The notes beneath the pieces were generated by a model. The model worked only from the letters and a program-made list of their open reading frames with translations, did not search any database and had not been told where the DNA came from. A program made the translations under genes and the position numbers. A stretch of DNA of 64,000 nucleotides from Rhynchopus sp. YZ270_cl-10 (lineage: Eukaryota; Euglenozoa; Diplonemea; Diplonemida; Diplonemidae). Location: NCBI GenBank assembly GCA_964035575.1, contig OZ037889.1, positions 1,325,980 through 1,389,979 on the forward strand. The letters are read 5' to 3'. This document shows, one piece after another, positions 37,565 through 48,400 of the stretch (position 1 is the first letter of the stretch; every line of letters begins with the position of its first letter).

Positions 37565-37684
37565 AAACCCGTAAACCCGCAAACCCGCAAACCCGCAAAC
37601 CCGCAAACCCGCAAACCCGCAAACCCGCAAACCCGCAAACCCGCAAACCCGCAAACCCGCAAACCCGCAAACCCGCAAACCCGC
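37565..37684. repeat. (AAACCCGC)n array
   Basis: About 15 copies of the 8-mer AAACCCGC, the first with a CCCGT variant. The exit sequence, ACAAGAAGGAAGCTCGCTAA, is shared with other arrays of this type. It marks the right boundary of the small-RNA gene cluster. Confidence 0.95.
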
Positions 37685-40270
37685 ACAAGAAGGAAGCTCG
37701 CTAATATGTGGCCGGCTGGTGTGGTTATGAGGCTACACCACTATTTTGTGTTGATGCGATTAAGGTATGAGTAATGATATGTAAACACGTAATGTAACCT
37801 AAAATTTAATGGCAAAGCTGAATGCCACTGAAAAGCATGCATGAGGCATGATGGGGTGGGTATGAGGCATTTTGCTCCGCCGTGAATACTGCTGGCATGA
37901 GTGATTACTATGTACAGAGTAATATATTATTATTCCGCAATTTATAGGAACGTGTCATAAACTGTAGCAAGATGGTATGGTTTAGAGGTATTTTGGTCTG
38001 CAGATTATTTATGGCAGGATTTGGGCGCTAATAACAACTGATTTGAATAAATAATGCTAAAAACAGCAGGTTTGTGTAGTTGAGAGGCTATTTGGCTCCG
38101 CAGAGAATATTGACTGCAATAGACTGGTGTGGCTGCAAACCCAAAAAGATTACGGAAATAAGCTTGCTAAAATGTGGCAGGATGGTTTGGTAGTGAGGCA
38201 TATGGCTACTCCACGAACGTGTTTAACTGTCTTCATAAGATGTAATATTCCGCAAACGCTGGCACAAACTGCATTCAATATTATGAATGGTCAACATGAA
38301 AGGGCAATGAATGTCATGCAAAATGACGCCGGATGGTGTGGGTTAGAGGCAGGTTGCTCTTCTGAGAATTATTTGCTGTTGGAATGACTGATACTTATAG
38401 TATTAGATTACAATAAAGCTCCCTGAAGTGTAGCAGCCTTTAGTCACATTTAGCTACTGATTAGAAAAAATTCTGCTAAATATAGCAGGTTCGTGTTGTT
38501 GAGGATATTTTGCTCTGCAGCTAATGTTGACTGCTGCCACATAACAGACTGATTCTGTGCTTGTGAAGCTATTTGGCTCTGAGACACAATATCACTCATA
38601 TGTGAGAAGTAATCACGAAAAGTTACACCAGTGCTAATAATATGGTGGTTTTCTGGTCCACACAAAACACCAAAATCATGTAAATACTGATGCATGTTCA
38701 AAAAGTTTTTCAAGCTCACTTTAATGTGCCCAGCTGGTATTTGAGAGATATTCTGCTGAAATAATTCAGCTGTGAAGAAAGCTCGGAAGTATATTTAATG
38801 GTATGGGTGTGAAGCTAATTTGTTCAGGAAATAATATTTGGAAGAATGTTAGAATGTTAGAATACATGGCAGGATGAAGTCGTTTTAAAGATATGTAGCT
38901 CCGACATACTTATAATTCGTATATTTCAGTTTTGAATCCCTGTATCTCTGAAGGCAATGACTCATGTATGTTTGTGCACTTACTCATGCATGTAAACATA
39001 GACGGCATCTTACATATGTGTGTGCTTGTGAGCGTACATAGCTCGACACGAATATCACGAACACAGTAACCAAACATAAAAGCACGTGACATGCTGGTGA
39101 GCATCCCCCATTGTAATATCATATTGTTCCTCTACCATATGTTTCTCTTGCTCGACACATCTCTTATGACAGTAAGATCCGCACATATCTCCCACATCTC
39201 TCTATCTACCATCTCGAGGAGGCCCTTTATCCACCAATTTCCCACCACTTCCACCTTCTCGGCACTGATGAAGTGTTCTCTTTCTCGAGCATTCCCTCAC
39301 CCAAAAACACATGTAAATCTACAAAATAATCTCAAATCAGGACTCCCAAACTTCAAAAATTTTTCTGGGGGGGCACTGCCCCCCCAGACCCCCCGTGCTC
39401 CGCTCGCCTTCACGCTGCGCGTAAAGGCTCGCTCCGCTCTCCCTCGCGCCCCCACCCCGCTGCGCGGGGTGGGTGCGCTCGGCAATTATTACGGGCAATT
39501 ATTACGGGTTTGCGGGTTTGCGGAAAACTGCCACACACATTTTAGGTATTAAACACTTGTCAACCACACTGAACCCAAAACATCACCCCGTTTCTCGGCA
39601 GCAGTCTACCGGAGAATCACATCAGACTTGCTCGGACGACGCAAACTTGGCACTTGGGAGACTCCCCATTTACGACCCCGCAAACCCGTAATAATTAGAT
39701 ACAGAGAGGCACAAATAGTGGAAATTTTCTTTTTGACAAAATTTTAGGTGCTCTAACATGGAATCTGACCCCCATGTCCAGGTTATAAAAATGCTCTCTG
39801 AGTCCATTAAAGCAACAGATTTGATGTTTTGAGTAGTTGTGGTTAAATGTGGCGAAATTTCACGGCTATTTTATACATAGTACACGGTAGCATAGGGTAT
39901 TTATATCCATTTTCAATTTTTAAATATCGCCAGATGCCCAGGACTGGCACACCCGGTACGCCACGTCGTTTTTGGGCCCCACTCTATCAGAGAATCATGT
40001 CAGATATGCAAGGTCTGTCTATTCCAAGTGACCCTGGGAAGCGACCGTTTACGACCCCTCAAACCCGTAATAACTGGATACCTACTGGCTGTATAAAACT
40101 GCCACACACATTTTAGGTATTAAACACTTGTCAACCACACTGAACCCAAAACATCACCCCGTTTCTCGGCAGCAGTCTACCGGAGAATCACATCAGACTT
40201 GCTCGGACGACGCAAACTTGGCACTTGGGAGACTCCCCATTTACGACCCCGCAAACCCGTAATAATTAGA
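37685..40270. repeat. Segmental duplication, copy 1 (2,586 bp)
   Basis: This matches 53159-55744 at a constant offset of 15,474 with no difference that I found. It contains degenerate ~100-130-bp repeats (GCTCGCTAAAATGTGGCAGG, TGGTGTGGTT, TTTGGCTCCGCCG) up to about 38880, a stretch without recognisable content (38880-39360), a GC-rich hairpin block (39361-39480) and two copies of a ~170-bp segment ending CCCGTAATAATTAG (39510-39697 and 40091-40270). No supported gene; the 60-153-aa open frames are unsupported. Confidence 0.9.
39364..39388. repeat. GC-rich hairpin
   Basis: 11-bp perfect arms, TCTGGGGGGGC, with loop ACT, followed by a second short hairpin CACCCCGC-TG-CGCGGGGTG at about 39454-39472. 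The identical copy lies in the second duplicate near 54838. Confidence 0.85.
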
Positions 40271-40309
40271 AACCCGCAAACCCGCAAACCCGCAAACCCG
40301 CAAACCCGC
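40270..40309. repeat. (AAACCCGC)n array, 5 copies
   Basis: Entered from CCCGTAATAATTAG and left into ACTAGAAGAAAGCTCGC. In the second segmental duplicate the same left flank continues into ATACAGAGAGG instead, so this array marks a rearrangement breakpoint. Confidence 0.93.
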
Positions 40310-40454
40310 ACTAGAAGAAAGCTCGCTAAAATGTAGGAGGCTGGTGTGGTTGTGAACAGAATTTTTTTTTTATTGTATGAAGGTTTTGCATTTTTACAAA
40401 TGTGAAAGCCGAAAAAATTGAATAGAAAAATGAATTGAACTTGGCTCACCCCTC

Positions 40455-40470
40455 ATTTCTCTTTTCATAG
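40455..40470 (+). promoter_or_regulatory. Candidate trans-splice acceptor, zinc-finger gene 1
   Basis: Pyrimidine tract CCCTCATTTCTCTTTTCATAG ending in AG at 40469-40470, 50 nt upstream of the ATG at 40521. It has the expected form of an SL addition site. Confidence 0.55.
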
Positions 40471-40520
40471 CATTTGTGTACTCACACACCAAAAACAGGT
40501 GAACTATTTCTCAAGAAACT

Positions 40521-41085
40521 ATGAACACCATGAAGATTAAGCGGAAGCCAGTGCCCTTTGTGCAGAAGAAAGATGCACCAAGCATGTTGCCGGTGTTCAA
40601 TGTGCAGGATCAAGCTCCTCATGAGAGTGAGGAATTGCCACCAATTCCAGTGTGCTCCCAGAAGAAGGAGACAGTACTAACGAAGGTACAGGAGCAAGGC
40701 GTTAAAACAGAGGAGCAAACTCAGAAGGAATCTGTGCTTCCGTCAGAACAGGCCGCAGCATTGGAAATTCCTGTTTCTGCAGAAAGCTTTTCCTCAGTGA
40801 CTGAAGAGCTGAAAGAGGTGAAACAGACTGTCTCAGATCTCAAGAAACAGCTGAACGAAGTGTTCCTTCTGTGTCAGGACATGAAAAAGGTATGTATCAA
40901 CTTTTCAAGTATCACTTTCAACAACTGAAACTCAACAGGAGCTAGACAGAAAGAGAAAGCGCGAAGCAGCAGAAGACGAAAAAATGGAAAAGACGTGTTA
41001 TGCTCACGAATGCTCTAGTACTTGGAGGGGAAGGGAATTTCAACACAAAGGTGCTCTTTTCCAGCACAATAAAGCACATCATTAG
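40521..41085 (+). CDS. Small coiled-coil / zinc-finger protein with a 49-nt cis-intron
   Basis: Exon 1 is 40521-40889 (123 codons) and exon 2 is 40939-41085, giving 171 aa. The intron 40890-40938 has GTATGT at the 5' end and CAACAG at the 3' end; unspliced, the frame ends after 12 more codons. Residues ~88-122 form a likely coiled coil (SSVTEELKEVKQTVSDLKKQ). Exon 2 is basic (DRKRKRE) and ends with a zinc-finger-like pattern, CYAHEC...FQHNKAHH. I do not recognise the family. It lies head-to-tail with zinc-finger gene 2, 325 bp away, as in euglenozoan polycistrons. Host gene or transposon passenger are both possible. Confidence 0.65.
40890..40938 (+). other. Cis-spliced intron (GT-AG, 49 nt)
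   Basis: AAAAG|GTATGTATC ... CTCAACAG|GAGC. Removal keeps the frame exactly (123 codons before it, 49 codons including stop after it) and joins the coiled-coil exon to the basic zinc-finger exon. Confidence 0.65.
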
Positions 41086-41410
41086 AGAATAATTTATTTT
41101 TTTTTCGTTTGGGGGTATTTCTTATCGCAGAGAATGTGCAAATTACTTCTTCCTGCGCAAAAATATGGGTTCCCCTTTTTTATATGCACATGCAGATTGG
41201 TTTTAATTTTGTCAAAATTTTCAAGATCATTTTTTAATTATTTTTTTTTGAAAACTTAGTTGTGAGACTTTTTTATTTTCCTTCTTGAAAACGCAAAACT
41301 TTCTCCCACCCACCATTTTATATTTTCTACAATACAATTTCTAGCAATTTATCACAACTATTCAAAACTCACATAACAGTGGTCTGGGTACTTTACTTTT
41401 TGCAAAAAAA
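41086..41410. other. Intergenic region between the two zinc-finger genes
   Basis: T-rich stretches (41096-41110 and 41221-41260) and several AG candidates for trans-splicing, the closest to the ATG being ACATAACAG at 41371-41379. No gene. Confidence 0.5.
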
Positions 41411-42880
41411 ATGAAAAGACAACGAAGCGAGGAAAGATCTGATGATGGGCACACTAAGAAGAAGGCTAATACAAAGACAACAGAAGCTGAAGAGGGAAAC
41501 ACTTCCCCAAAACGAAAGAGAGATGATGAGGGATTTATGTGCGACCATTGTGGCTCATACTTTACACATGAAAAGCAGAGCAAGAATCACAAACAGACAA
41601 AGAAGTGCAAAGAAACTTGCCCAAAGTGCCGAGTGAGGTTTCCGTCTAAGAATGCTAGATACAAACACCAAAAGACCTGTGCAGGAGAATGTCAGACAGC
41701 CCCACCCCAGAAGAAACCCAAGATGGAAGCTGATAAAAAAAATAACCGTTTTACATGTTCGCAATGTGATGCTTCGTACAAAAATGTATGGAAACTAAAT
41801 GAGCACCTTGAAAAATGTGTGAAGGTGTGCATATTGTGTAGACGGGAGTGTGAAGAAAACCATATGTGCTTAGGGAAGATCTGCTGTCAGCACTGTGGTG
41901 AAGAGTTTGATGATGTGAAAAACCTTACTGCACATGAGGCTACATGCAAAACACAATGCCAGTATTGCTATTATCAATTTACAGATATGAGATCACTCCA
42001 AAATCATACACCATTCTGCATCCGGTTCAGAGTTCTGAACGGAAAGTCCCGCTATAAGTCCGACATATTTCTCCAAGCAGATGAGGCTACATTAGCACTT
42101 CCGCACCACAAAACGAATTCTTCTACACCTGCAGAGTCCGCTTTAATTGCAGCTGCATTGTGTTTGACAGCAGCAGAATTGCCAAGAGCTCTTCACATGG
42201 ACGGCAGCCCATTATCCTCCTGGACGTTTCATACAGCAGAAATGTTTCGCGTTTCTGGGCAGAAGACTTCTGCACGACCTCACTATGCCACACAGCAGAA
42301 TCTGATAAAGTTCCAAATTGTTCTGCTGTGGTGTCATAAGAATGTGCATTTGCTGCGATCAGAACCACCAGAGGACAAAGGATACACATTCAAAGACTGC
42401 TTCATGTATATAATGAAGAAAAGGTGGGACATCAGAATGTATAAGGCACTAAGAACAAATAGAGACCCTATCTACACCAGCCTTGATGAGCTTGAGGAGG
42501 TCCGGGTAAAGCTGAATTTACTTCAGAATGATGCTTGCTTTACTGCACTGAGGGACGTAGATCCACACTCGAATATGATGTTTGACCCAAGTTGTCCAGA
42601 GGAGGCACGATCCATATGGAGTGCACGCCAAATTAGAAGCCTGAAGGATCTCACGAAAAATGAGCACGACCTGATGGAGGAGCTTGAGGAGGAACTTTCC
42701 GACTGTAATTTTGAGCAGGACCTTGCTTTAGAGGTGGAAGAACTACCCCATCACTGCACGCACAGACTCCGGAGAGCCAAAATCAAAATTTTTTTTTTTC
42801 GATTTTTTGTAGGCAAAAATTGGTGGGAAAATTTTTTTTGGTCAAAAATCCTGGTTTTTGGGTCTCATACATGTGTATGA
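41411..42880 (+). CDS. Multi-C2HC zinc-finger protein, 3' end running into satellite
   Basis: A 489-aa frame. The N-terminus is Lys/Arg-rich (PKRKRDDE, a possible nuclear signal). Five C-X2-C-X12-H-X3/4-C fingers lie at about residues 44-66, 70-90, 116-136, 159-179 and 183-203, with an irregular Cys cluster at 140-158. Residues 204-445 form a domain I do not recognise; it ends in an acidic stretch (EELEEELSD). From about residue 448 (HHCTHRLRR) the frame reads through the first 349-bp satellite unit, so the natural C-terminus has been replaced. Such finger arrays bind nucleic acid. It could be a transposon-derived DNA-binding protein or a host gene truncated by the repeat. Confidence 0.7.
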   Translation: MKRQRSEERSDDGHTKKKANTKTTEAEEGNTSPKRKRDDEGFMCDHCGSYFTHEKQSKNHKQTKKCKETCPKCRVRFPSKNARYKHQKTCAGECQTAPPQKKPKMEADKKNNRFTCSQCDASYKNVWKLNEHLEKCVKVCILCRRECEENHMCLGKICCQHCGEEFDDVKNLTAHEATCKTQCQYCYYQFTDMRSLQNHTPFCIRFRVLNGKSRYKSDIFLQADEATLALPHHKTNSSTPAESALIAAALCLTAAELPRALHMDGSPLSSWTFHTAEMFRVSGQKTSARPHYATQQNLIKFQIVLLWCHKNVHLLRSEPPEDKGYTFKDCFMYIMKKRWDIRMYKALRTNRDPIYTSLDELEEVRVKLNLLQNDACFTALRDVDPHSNMMFDPSCPEEARSIWSARQIRSLKDLTKNEHDLMEELEEELSDCNFEQDLALEVEELPHHCTHRLRRAKIKIFFFRFFVGKNWWENFFWSKILVFGSHTCV

Positions 42881-43692
42881 CCAAATTTTAGGTGGTCAAA
42901 AGTGGAGTCTGACCCCCATGTCCAGGTTATGGAAATGTCCTATGAAGCCATTGCCGAAGGAATTTTGTACTTTTGAGCATCAGAAATTAGGTACTGACCA
43001 AAAAACCCACACAAAACCCAAAAACACCAAAAATCATGTAAAAACGGATACATGCATTTTAGATCAAAAATACCCATTTCTCAGCGCAAATTGACCCCAC
43101 CACAGCACGCACAGACTCCGGAGAGCCAAAATCAAAATTTTTTTTTTTCGATTTTTTGTAGGCAAAAATTGGTGGGAAAATTTTTTTTGGTCAAAAATCC
43201 TGGTTTTTGGGTCTCATACATGTGTATGACCAAATTTTAGGTGGTCAAAAGTGGAGTCTGACCCCCATGTCCAGGTTATGGAAATGTCCTATGAAGCCAT
43301 TGCCGAAGGAATTTTGTACTTTTGAGCATCAGAAATTAGGTACTGACCAAAAAACCCACACAAAACCCAAAAACACCAAAAATCATGTAAAAACTGATAC
43401 ATGCATTTTAGGTCAAAAATACCCATTTCTCAGCGCAAATTGACCCCACCACAGCACGCACAGACTCCGGAGAGCCAAAATCAAAAATTTTTTTTTTCGA
43501 TTTTTTGTAGGCAAAAATTGCTGGGAAATTTTTTTTGGTCAAAAATCCTGGTTTTTGGGTCTCATACATGTGTATGACCAAATTTTAGGTGGTCAAAAGT
43601 GGAGTCTGACCCCCATGTCCAGGTTATGGAAATGTCCTATGAAGCCATTCCCGAAGGAATTTTGTACTTTTGAGCATCAGAAATTAGGTACT
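42752..43692. repeat. 349-bp satellite, first array (~2.7 units)
   Basis: The unit begins near CACGCACAGACTCCGGAG and contains a T10 tract, TTTTGTAGGCAAAAATT, CTCATACATGTGTATGACC and TCTGACCCCCATGTCCAGG. Equivalent sites lie at 42858, 43207 and 43555 (349 and 348 bp apart). The array abuts and enters zinc-finger gene 2. The short open frames in it (61-78 aa) are repeat by-products. Confidence 0.95.
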
Positions 43693-44303
43693 GAAAAATT
43701 TTTCCACACAAATTTGACCTGGTACTCAAGGTCAATTTGACCTTGGGTTTTCTCTCAGGGTCTTGTGACCAATTTTAATCATGTTAAAAATGGAATCTGA
43801 CCCCCATGTCCAGGTCATAAAAATGCCCAATGAGTCATTTAAAGCCACTGATTTGACCTTTTGAGCAGTTGTAGTTATATGTGGCCCAATTTTCCCAGCC
43901 AGAAAATGACCCCAAAAATCACGAAAAAAAATATTTTCAAGCCGATACTCTTACACACCTAAATTTGGCCCTAAGTGTCAAAAGTGGGCCTCCAGGGTCG
44001 CAATAGCCTCATTTTATGGGGATACTGGCCATATTTCATGGTTATCTCGTTTTTTGAAATTTTTATAACATATACACCCAGTACCTCAGAAACACAAAAT
44101 ATCGCAATTTTACTCACAAAAATAGCCGTGAAATGCCGCACACATTTTAGATATTCCCAGATCCTGGGGACTGAGGCCCCCGGTCGGGGCTGTCGTTTCT
44201 GGGCCCCATACTACTGGAGTATCATATCAGAATCACTCGGAAGTAGCAAACCGCCATGAAAGATGAGATGCCAAAAGCAAGCCCTCTATTCCGTAATAAC
44301 TAG
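43693..44303. repeat. Flank module of the 349-bp satellite, copy 1
   Basis: Begins near GAAAAATTTTTCCACACAAATTTGACC and ends CCGTAATAACTAG. It matches 52540-53150 in order and content but with several percent divergence. It includes another CTGACCCCCATGTCCAGG block, so it is itself derived from satellite-like sequence. No gene. Confidence 0.8.
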
Positions 44304-44408
44304 AAACCCGCAAACCCGCAAACCCGCAAACCCGTAAACCCGCAAACCCGCAAACCCGCAAACCCGCAAACCCCGCAAACCCGCAAACCCGCAAACCCGC
44401 AAACCCGC
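44304..44408. repeat. (AAACCCGC)n array
   Basis: About 13 copies with one CCCGT and one CCCCGC variant; entered from TAATAACTAG, left into ACGAGAAGTGAGC. Confidence 0.95.
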
Positions 44409-44624
44409 ACGAGAAGTGAGCAACCATTTGAGGCAGGCTGGTGTGAAGTGTTACGGGCTGGTGTATCGAAAATGTTCTAGTATGTTATGCTTAGGGAATC
44501 GTGTTGGTGAGGTGAGTTACATTTGTATTTGCATTTGAGTTTACGTGGAAAAAGTGGTGTTTACATTTAGTGCGTCTGTAAGAAGTTTTGAACGTTTAAC
44601 AGTAATATCGTGTATGTGGCCGAC

Positions 44625-44890
44625 CGCAGGTACCCTAAAGACTTCAGATGGCCAAGTAACCTTTTGTATACTACGTTTCATGGAGTCTACTACCAACATA
44701 CTTCGACGCAATTGCTCCGATGAAGCCACTACAGTAACCTATTTATAAAAATTATTTTTGGCCATTTTGGGATTTATGGACAGAAATGTCGACAAATCTG
44801 TCCATAAATTACGTTCTGTCCATAAAAGCCAGGATCCTGACCAAAAATCCCTGTATTGAAAATACAGGGATTTTTGCCTGCAAAATCCCT
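44625..44890. repeat. Hairpin-bearing repeat, copy 1
   Basis: A ~260-bp repeat related to 44985-45245. It contains an inverted pair TTTATGGACAG/CTGTCCATAAA and a hairpin AAAAATCCCTGTATT-GAA-AATACAGGGATTTTT (44843-44875). It resembles a small non-autonomous element, but no terminal inverted repeats or target duplication were found. Confidence 0.7.
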
Positions 44891-44984
44891 GAGTAACCTA
44901 TTGCAGTATGTGTATTGATGTTTGCAGGCAACCTGTGGTTTGTGAGTTTATATGCACTGTAGACAGTAATTCCCTGTATAGGCC

Positions 44985-45245
44985 AAAAAGGGTACCCACA
45001 GACCTCAGTAGGCCAAGTAACTAAATGTCTACTACGTATTTTTGGGCCCACGACCACCATACTTCGGCGCAATTGCTCCGATGAAGCCACTACAGTAAGC
45101 CATTTGAAAAAATATTTTTGGCCATTTTGGGATTTATGGACAGAAATGTCGACAAATCTGTCCATAAATTACGTTCTGTCCATAAGAGCCAAAATCCCGA
45201 CCAAAAATCCCTGTATTGAAAATACAGGGATTTTTGGTCGGGACA
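44985..45245. repeat. Hairpin-bearing repeat, copy 2
   Basis: The second copy has a longer perfect hairpin: 23-bp arms at 45195-45217 and 45221-45243 with loop GAA, plus the TTTATGGACAG inverted pair. It shares GCAATTGCTCCGATGAAGCC with copy 1. It lies about 250 bp from the stop codon of the Helitron gene, that is, downstream of it on the minus strand. Confidence 0.7.
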
Positions 45246-45498
45246 CTCTATTGAGGGACATATTGTGGCTACTCTGTGGGTGTGTGTGTTTGTGGGGGGT
45301 GTGAAGAAAAATTGAAATATAAAATGTTCCTTTGTTTTTGTTCTCTCCTATTTCATGCTTCATTTGTATTTTTTTAAAAACTAATAGTATCCCCAAACCC
45401 ATAATCCCAAAAAATACCCACCAAACCCAACCCGTTTTCATACCCCCGATTGTTACCACTTCTTTCATTTTTCTCTTCTTATTACTTTTTTTGTATGT
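45246..45498. other. 3' flank of the Helitron gene
   Basis: T-rich and C-rich sequence with no gene. On the minus strand it is the region just after the stop codon; the Helitron 3' terminus (CTRR plus hairpin) was not identified with confidence. Confidence 0.4.
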
Positions 45499-48400
45499 TC
45501 ACAACTCCCAATCAACTTGATATAAAATCTCATTGGGAAATCCCCTATGCAATTGTTCCAAACCATTTTTGTGTGTTTCCAATTCATGTTCAGGAGACCC
45601 TGTACCAATATTAAAATGATCAGGGTTTGCAGTATGTAATAAAATAATCCTGTCCTTTGCAGGAATATTAGCAAGAACTTGTTCAGTAGACAAGTTGTTC
45701 CCCAAAAAGTGAAAAGATGAGGGCTTGTTATCTTGGTTCATTTTGACAATAGTTATTAGAACACATTTTAAGAGACTCACCAAGGCAAACTCAATCTGTT
45801 CTGCATAGTCTGATGTTGCGTACGTCCCATCAATCCTGCCAGTTATCCTGTTAATAAGGGCGTTGTAGGTGCCTACAATTGAGGATACGGTGTTAGCGTT
45901 TTCAGGTACAATAAGAGGATGATGTTTTATTGTAGTACTGTTCTGCACAACAAACAATTCCAATTCTCTTCTGAGTTGATTCCCTTGTCCTATCCTCTTT
46001 GTAATAGACTGGTCTACAGCATGGTAAAAGCAAGTACCATCCCCCAAAACCCTGGTAATGGAGAGCTTCGGCTTTTGTGCTGTTGTTGCTTCTGCTGATG
46101 TAGGGTTATTCTTCTTCCGCTTCTTAGGAGACTTATCTTCTGGGTCTCTCTTCCTCTTTTTGGCTACATAGACAAGATCTTCAGCATCTTCAAACTGAAT
46201 GCTCTCGCACTGCATTGGCATGGGGTCCCAGAATTTATGGTCGTCAGATGGTGGAGGCATCTTTGCTTGTTTGTGGGTCTGTTCAGAGTACTCTTTGTCA
46301 GTCATGACGTGGTAACTCTGTAGCATGGCCTCTTCTGCTTCAGTCAGCTGCATAAAGATGCCCTCGAGTCCACGGTCAGCAACAGATTTCAGCATGTCCT
46401 TGTACACAGGGTTTGACACTCTGTATGGCTCCACAATAGTTCTGGTTGATTTGGTCCATTTCTTCAGAGGCACTGCAACCTTGACATGCTCTGCCTTTGG
46501 GCATCTGCTCAGAGCAACGTACAACTGCCCATGTGCAAAGCACTGAGACTCTGTGAGGTCGAGTCCAACCCTATCGAGGGTCTGTCCCTGAGACTTGTTA
46601 ATTGTAGAGGCGAATGACAGTGCGACAGGAAACTGGACACGCTGCATGCTGAAACCAGCCTTCTTCTCGTCAGGAGTGTTCTTAACTCTGGGGATGTTCA
46701 CTTCCGTTCCAACTCTTTTAGGGTCACCCACAATGATCCCCTGAATGTTGAGCTGTGTCACGCCAGTCACAATAAACCTCGTTCCATTGCAGAGACCCTT
46801 TGGTGGGTTGAGGTTTTTAAGCAACATTAGAGGAGCACCAACCTTGACAGTGATGCAGTGGTCAGGTATGCCTGTCTGCTGGTACGCATTCATCACGTCT
46901 GAGTCAATGGCAGATTCTCCCTCAACAGACTCCTCTGTGCATGTGTCCTTCCCTGTAAGCTGGAACTCATGGAGTACTTCTTTTTGTTTCCCACACAGCC
47001 TCTTGAGACAAATGTTGTTCATTGCCTTCTGAGCTTTGTTAGTTGGTGCAAGGATCATGCCATTTCCAACTACACCTTCTCCAATCAGAGGGAAGACGTG
47101 GGTGATTAAATCATCAGGTACAACATAATCCCCACAATCCTTTCGGTAGAGGTTTCTTGGGAGAGATATGGAACCGTCTCTATCGTTGCACGACCCATCG
47201 CCAATGGTTCCCAGGTAGGTAGCCCAATTTTTGTCATCCTTCTGCCTCATTATCTCGACAAGGGACAGCATAGTCATATTTTGGAATAGAGGAGAAGTAT
47301 GCAGACAGTTTTTAAGCGTGGCACTCTTGTCTCCCTCAGTGACAGGAAGAATCTGCTTGAAGTCGCCACCAAGAACCACAGTAATTCCACCAAACCACAT
47401 GGCCTTTTCAGTAACCTTTCTGCAGGTTCTGTCGAGAAGTTCTATGTGGCCCCTGTTTGCCATCACCACCTCATCAAAGACAATGAGATCCGTTGCGCGG
47501 ATGAGATCTTCAATTTCTTTTGTCAGTTTGCAGACAGAGTGGTGGTCATCAGGGTACAGATCAAGAGGAAACTTGAATCTGTTGTGGGATGTTCTTCCTC
47601 CAGGCAGGAGCATTGCTGCAATACCAGAGCTTGCGACTGCAAGGGCAATGTTAGGACGATGTGTGTCATCTTGCGCCGGAACCCCTCTGTGGCTTCTGCA
47701 CCAACTGAGCATGGCCTGGTAGGTAAACGTTTTTCCAGTCCCTGCAGCACCCTGAAGCAGAAACATCTCGCCTTTGCCCTGAGTCACAGAGAGTTGAACA
47801 CGCTGAACTGCTTCCATCTGTTTTGTATTGAGCTTAGGTTGAATCTTCTCCCACTCTTGCCACTGCTTTTCCATGTTGTAGATTTCATCCTTCATAACCC
47901 AAGACACTCCATCGTTCGCACTCCTCACAGCAGCTGTTGGTGTTGGGAGTCCAAAGACTTCTAGCTTTACATCCGACCCACAAATGTTTCTCAACACATT
48001 CTGAATATCCAACAGTGCTTCATTTTCCTCCTGCTCAGATACCGTAGCCTCCCCATCCGGTGCAGTCTCTCCCTGCTTCAGAGGACGCTTGCACAGCTCC
48101 ACCTTGTATGTCTTCCAGAGTTCTTTCATGTCATTAGGAGGAATAGCAAAGGAGTTGAGTAGAACAGCAAGGGTAAACCTGAGGCATCTTCCTGACACAG
48201 TGGTTTTGACTGCATCCACAAGTGTAAGCTTCACAAGTTTACCATCCTGAAGGAGCCCCATTTCATTTGCTGCATCCGTAAAGGACTCGCACTTTTTCCC
48301 TTCTACAGTCATCAGGTCATCAAAGCTAGTGGGTCCTTTTCTCACCATGAGGATAGTGCGCAGAGCCTGAAGCTCCTTATCCAAAACAGGGGTTCTGTAC

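Noticed and set aside
39091-39552. 153-aa frame (and its copy at 54565-55026)
   Set aside because: It crosses GC hairpins and the array remnant, is identical between duplicates and has no recognisable domain or acceptor.
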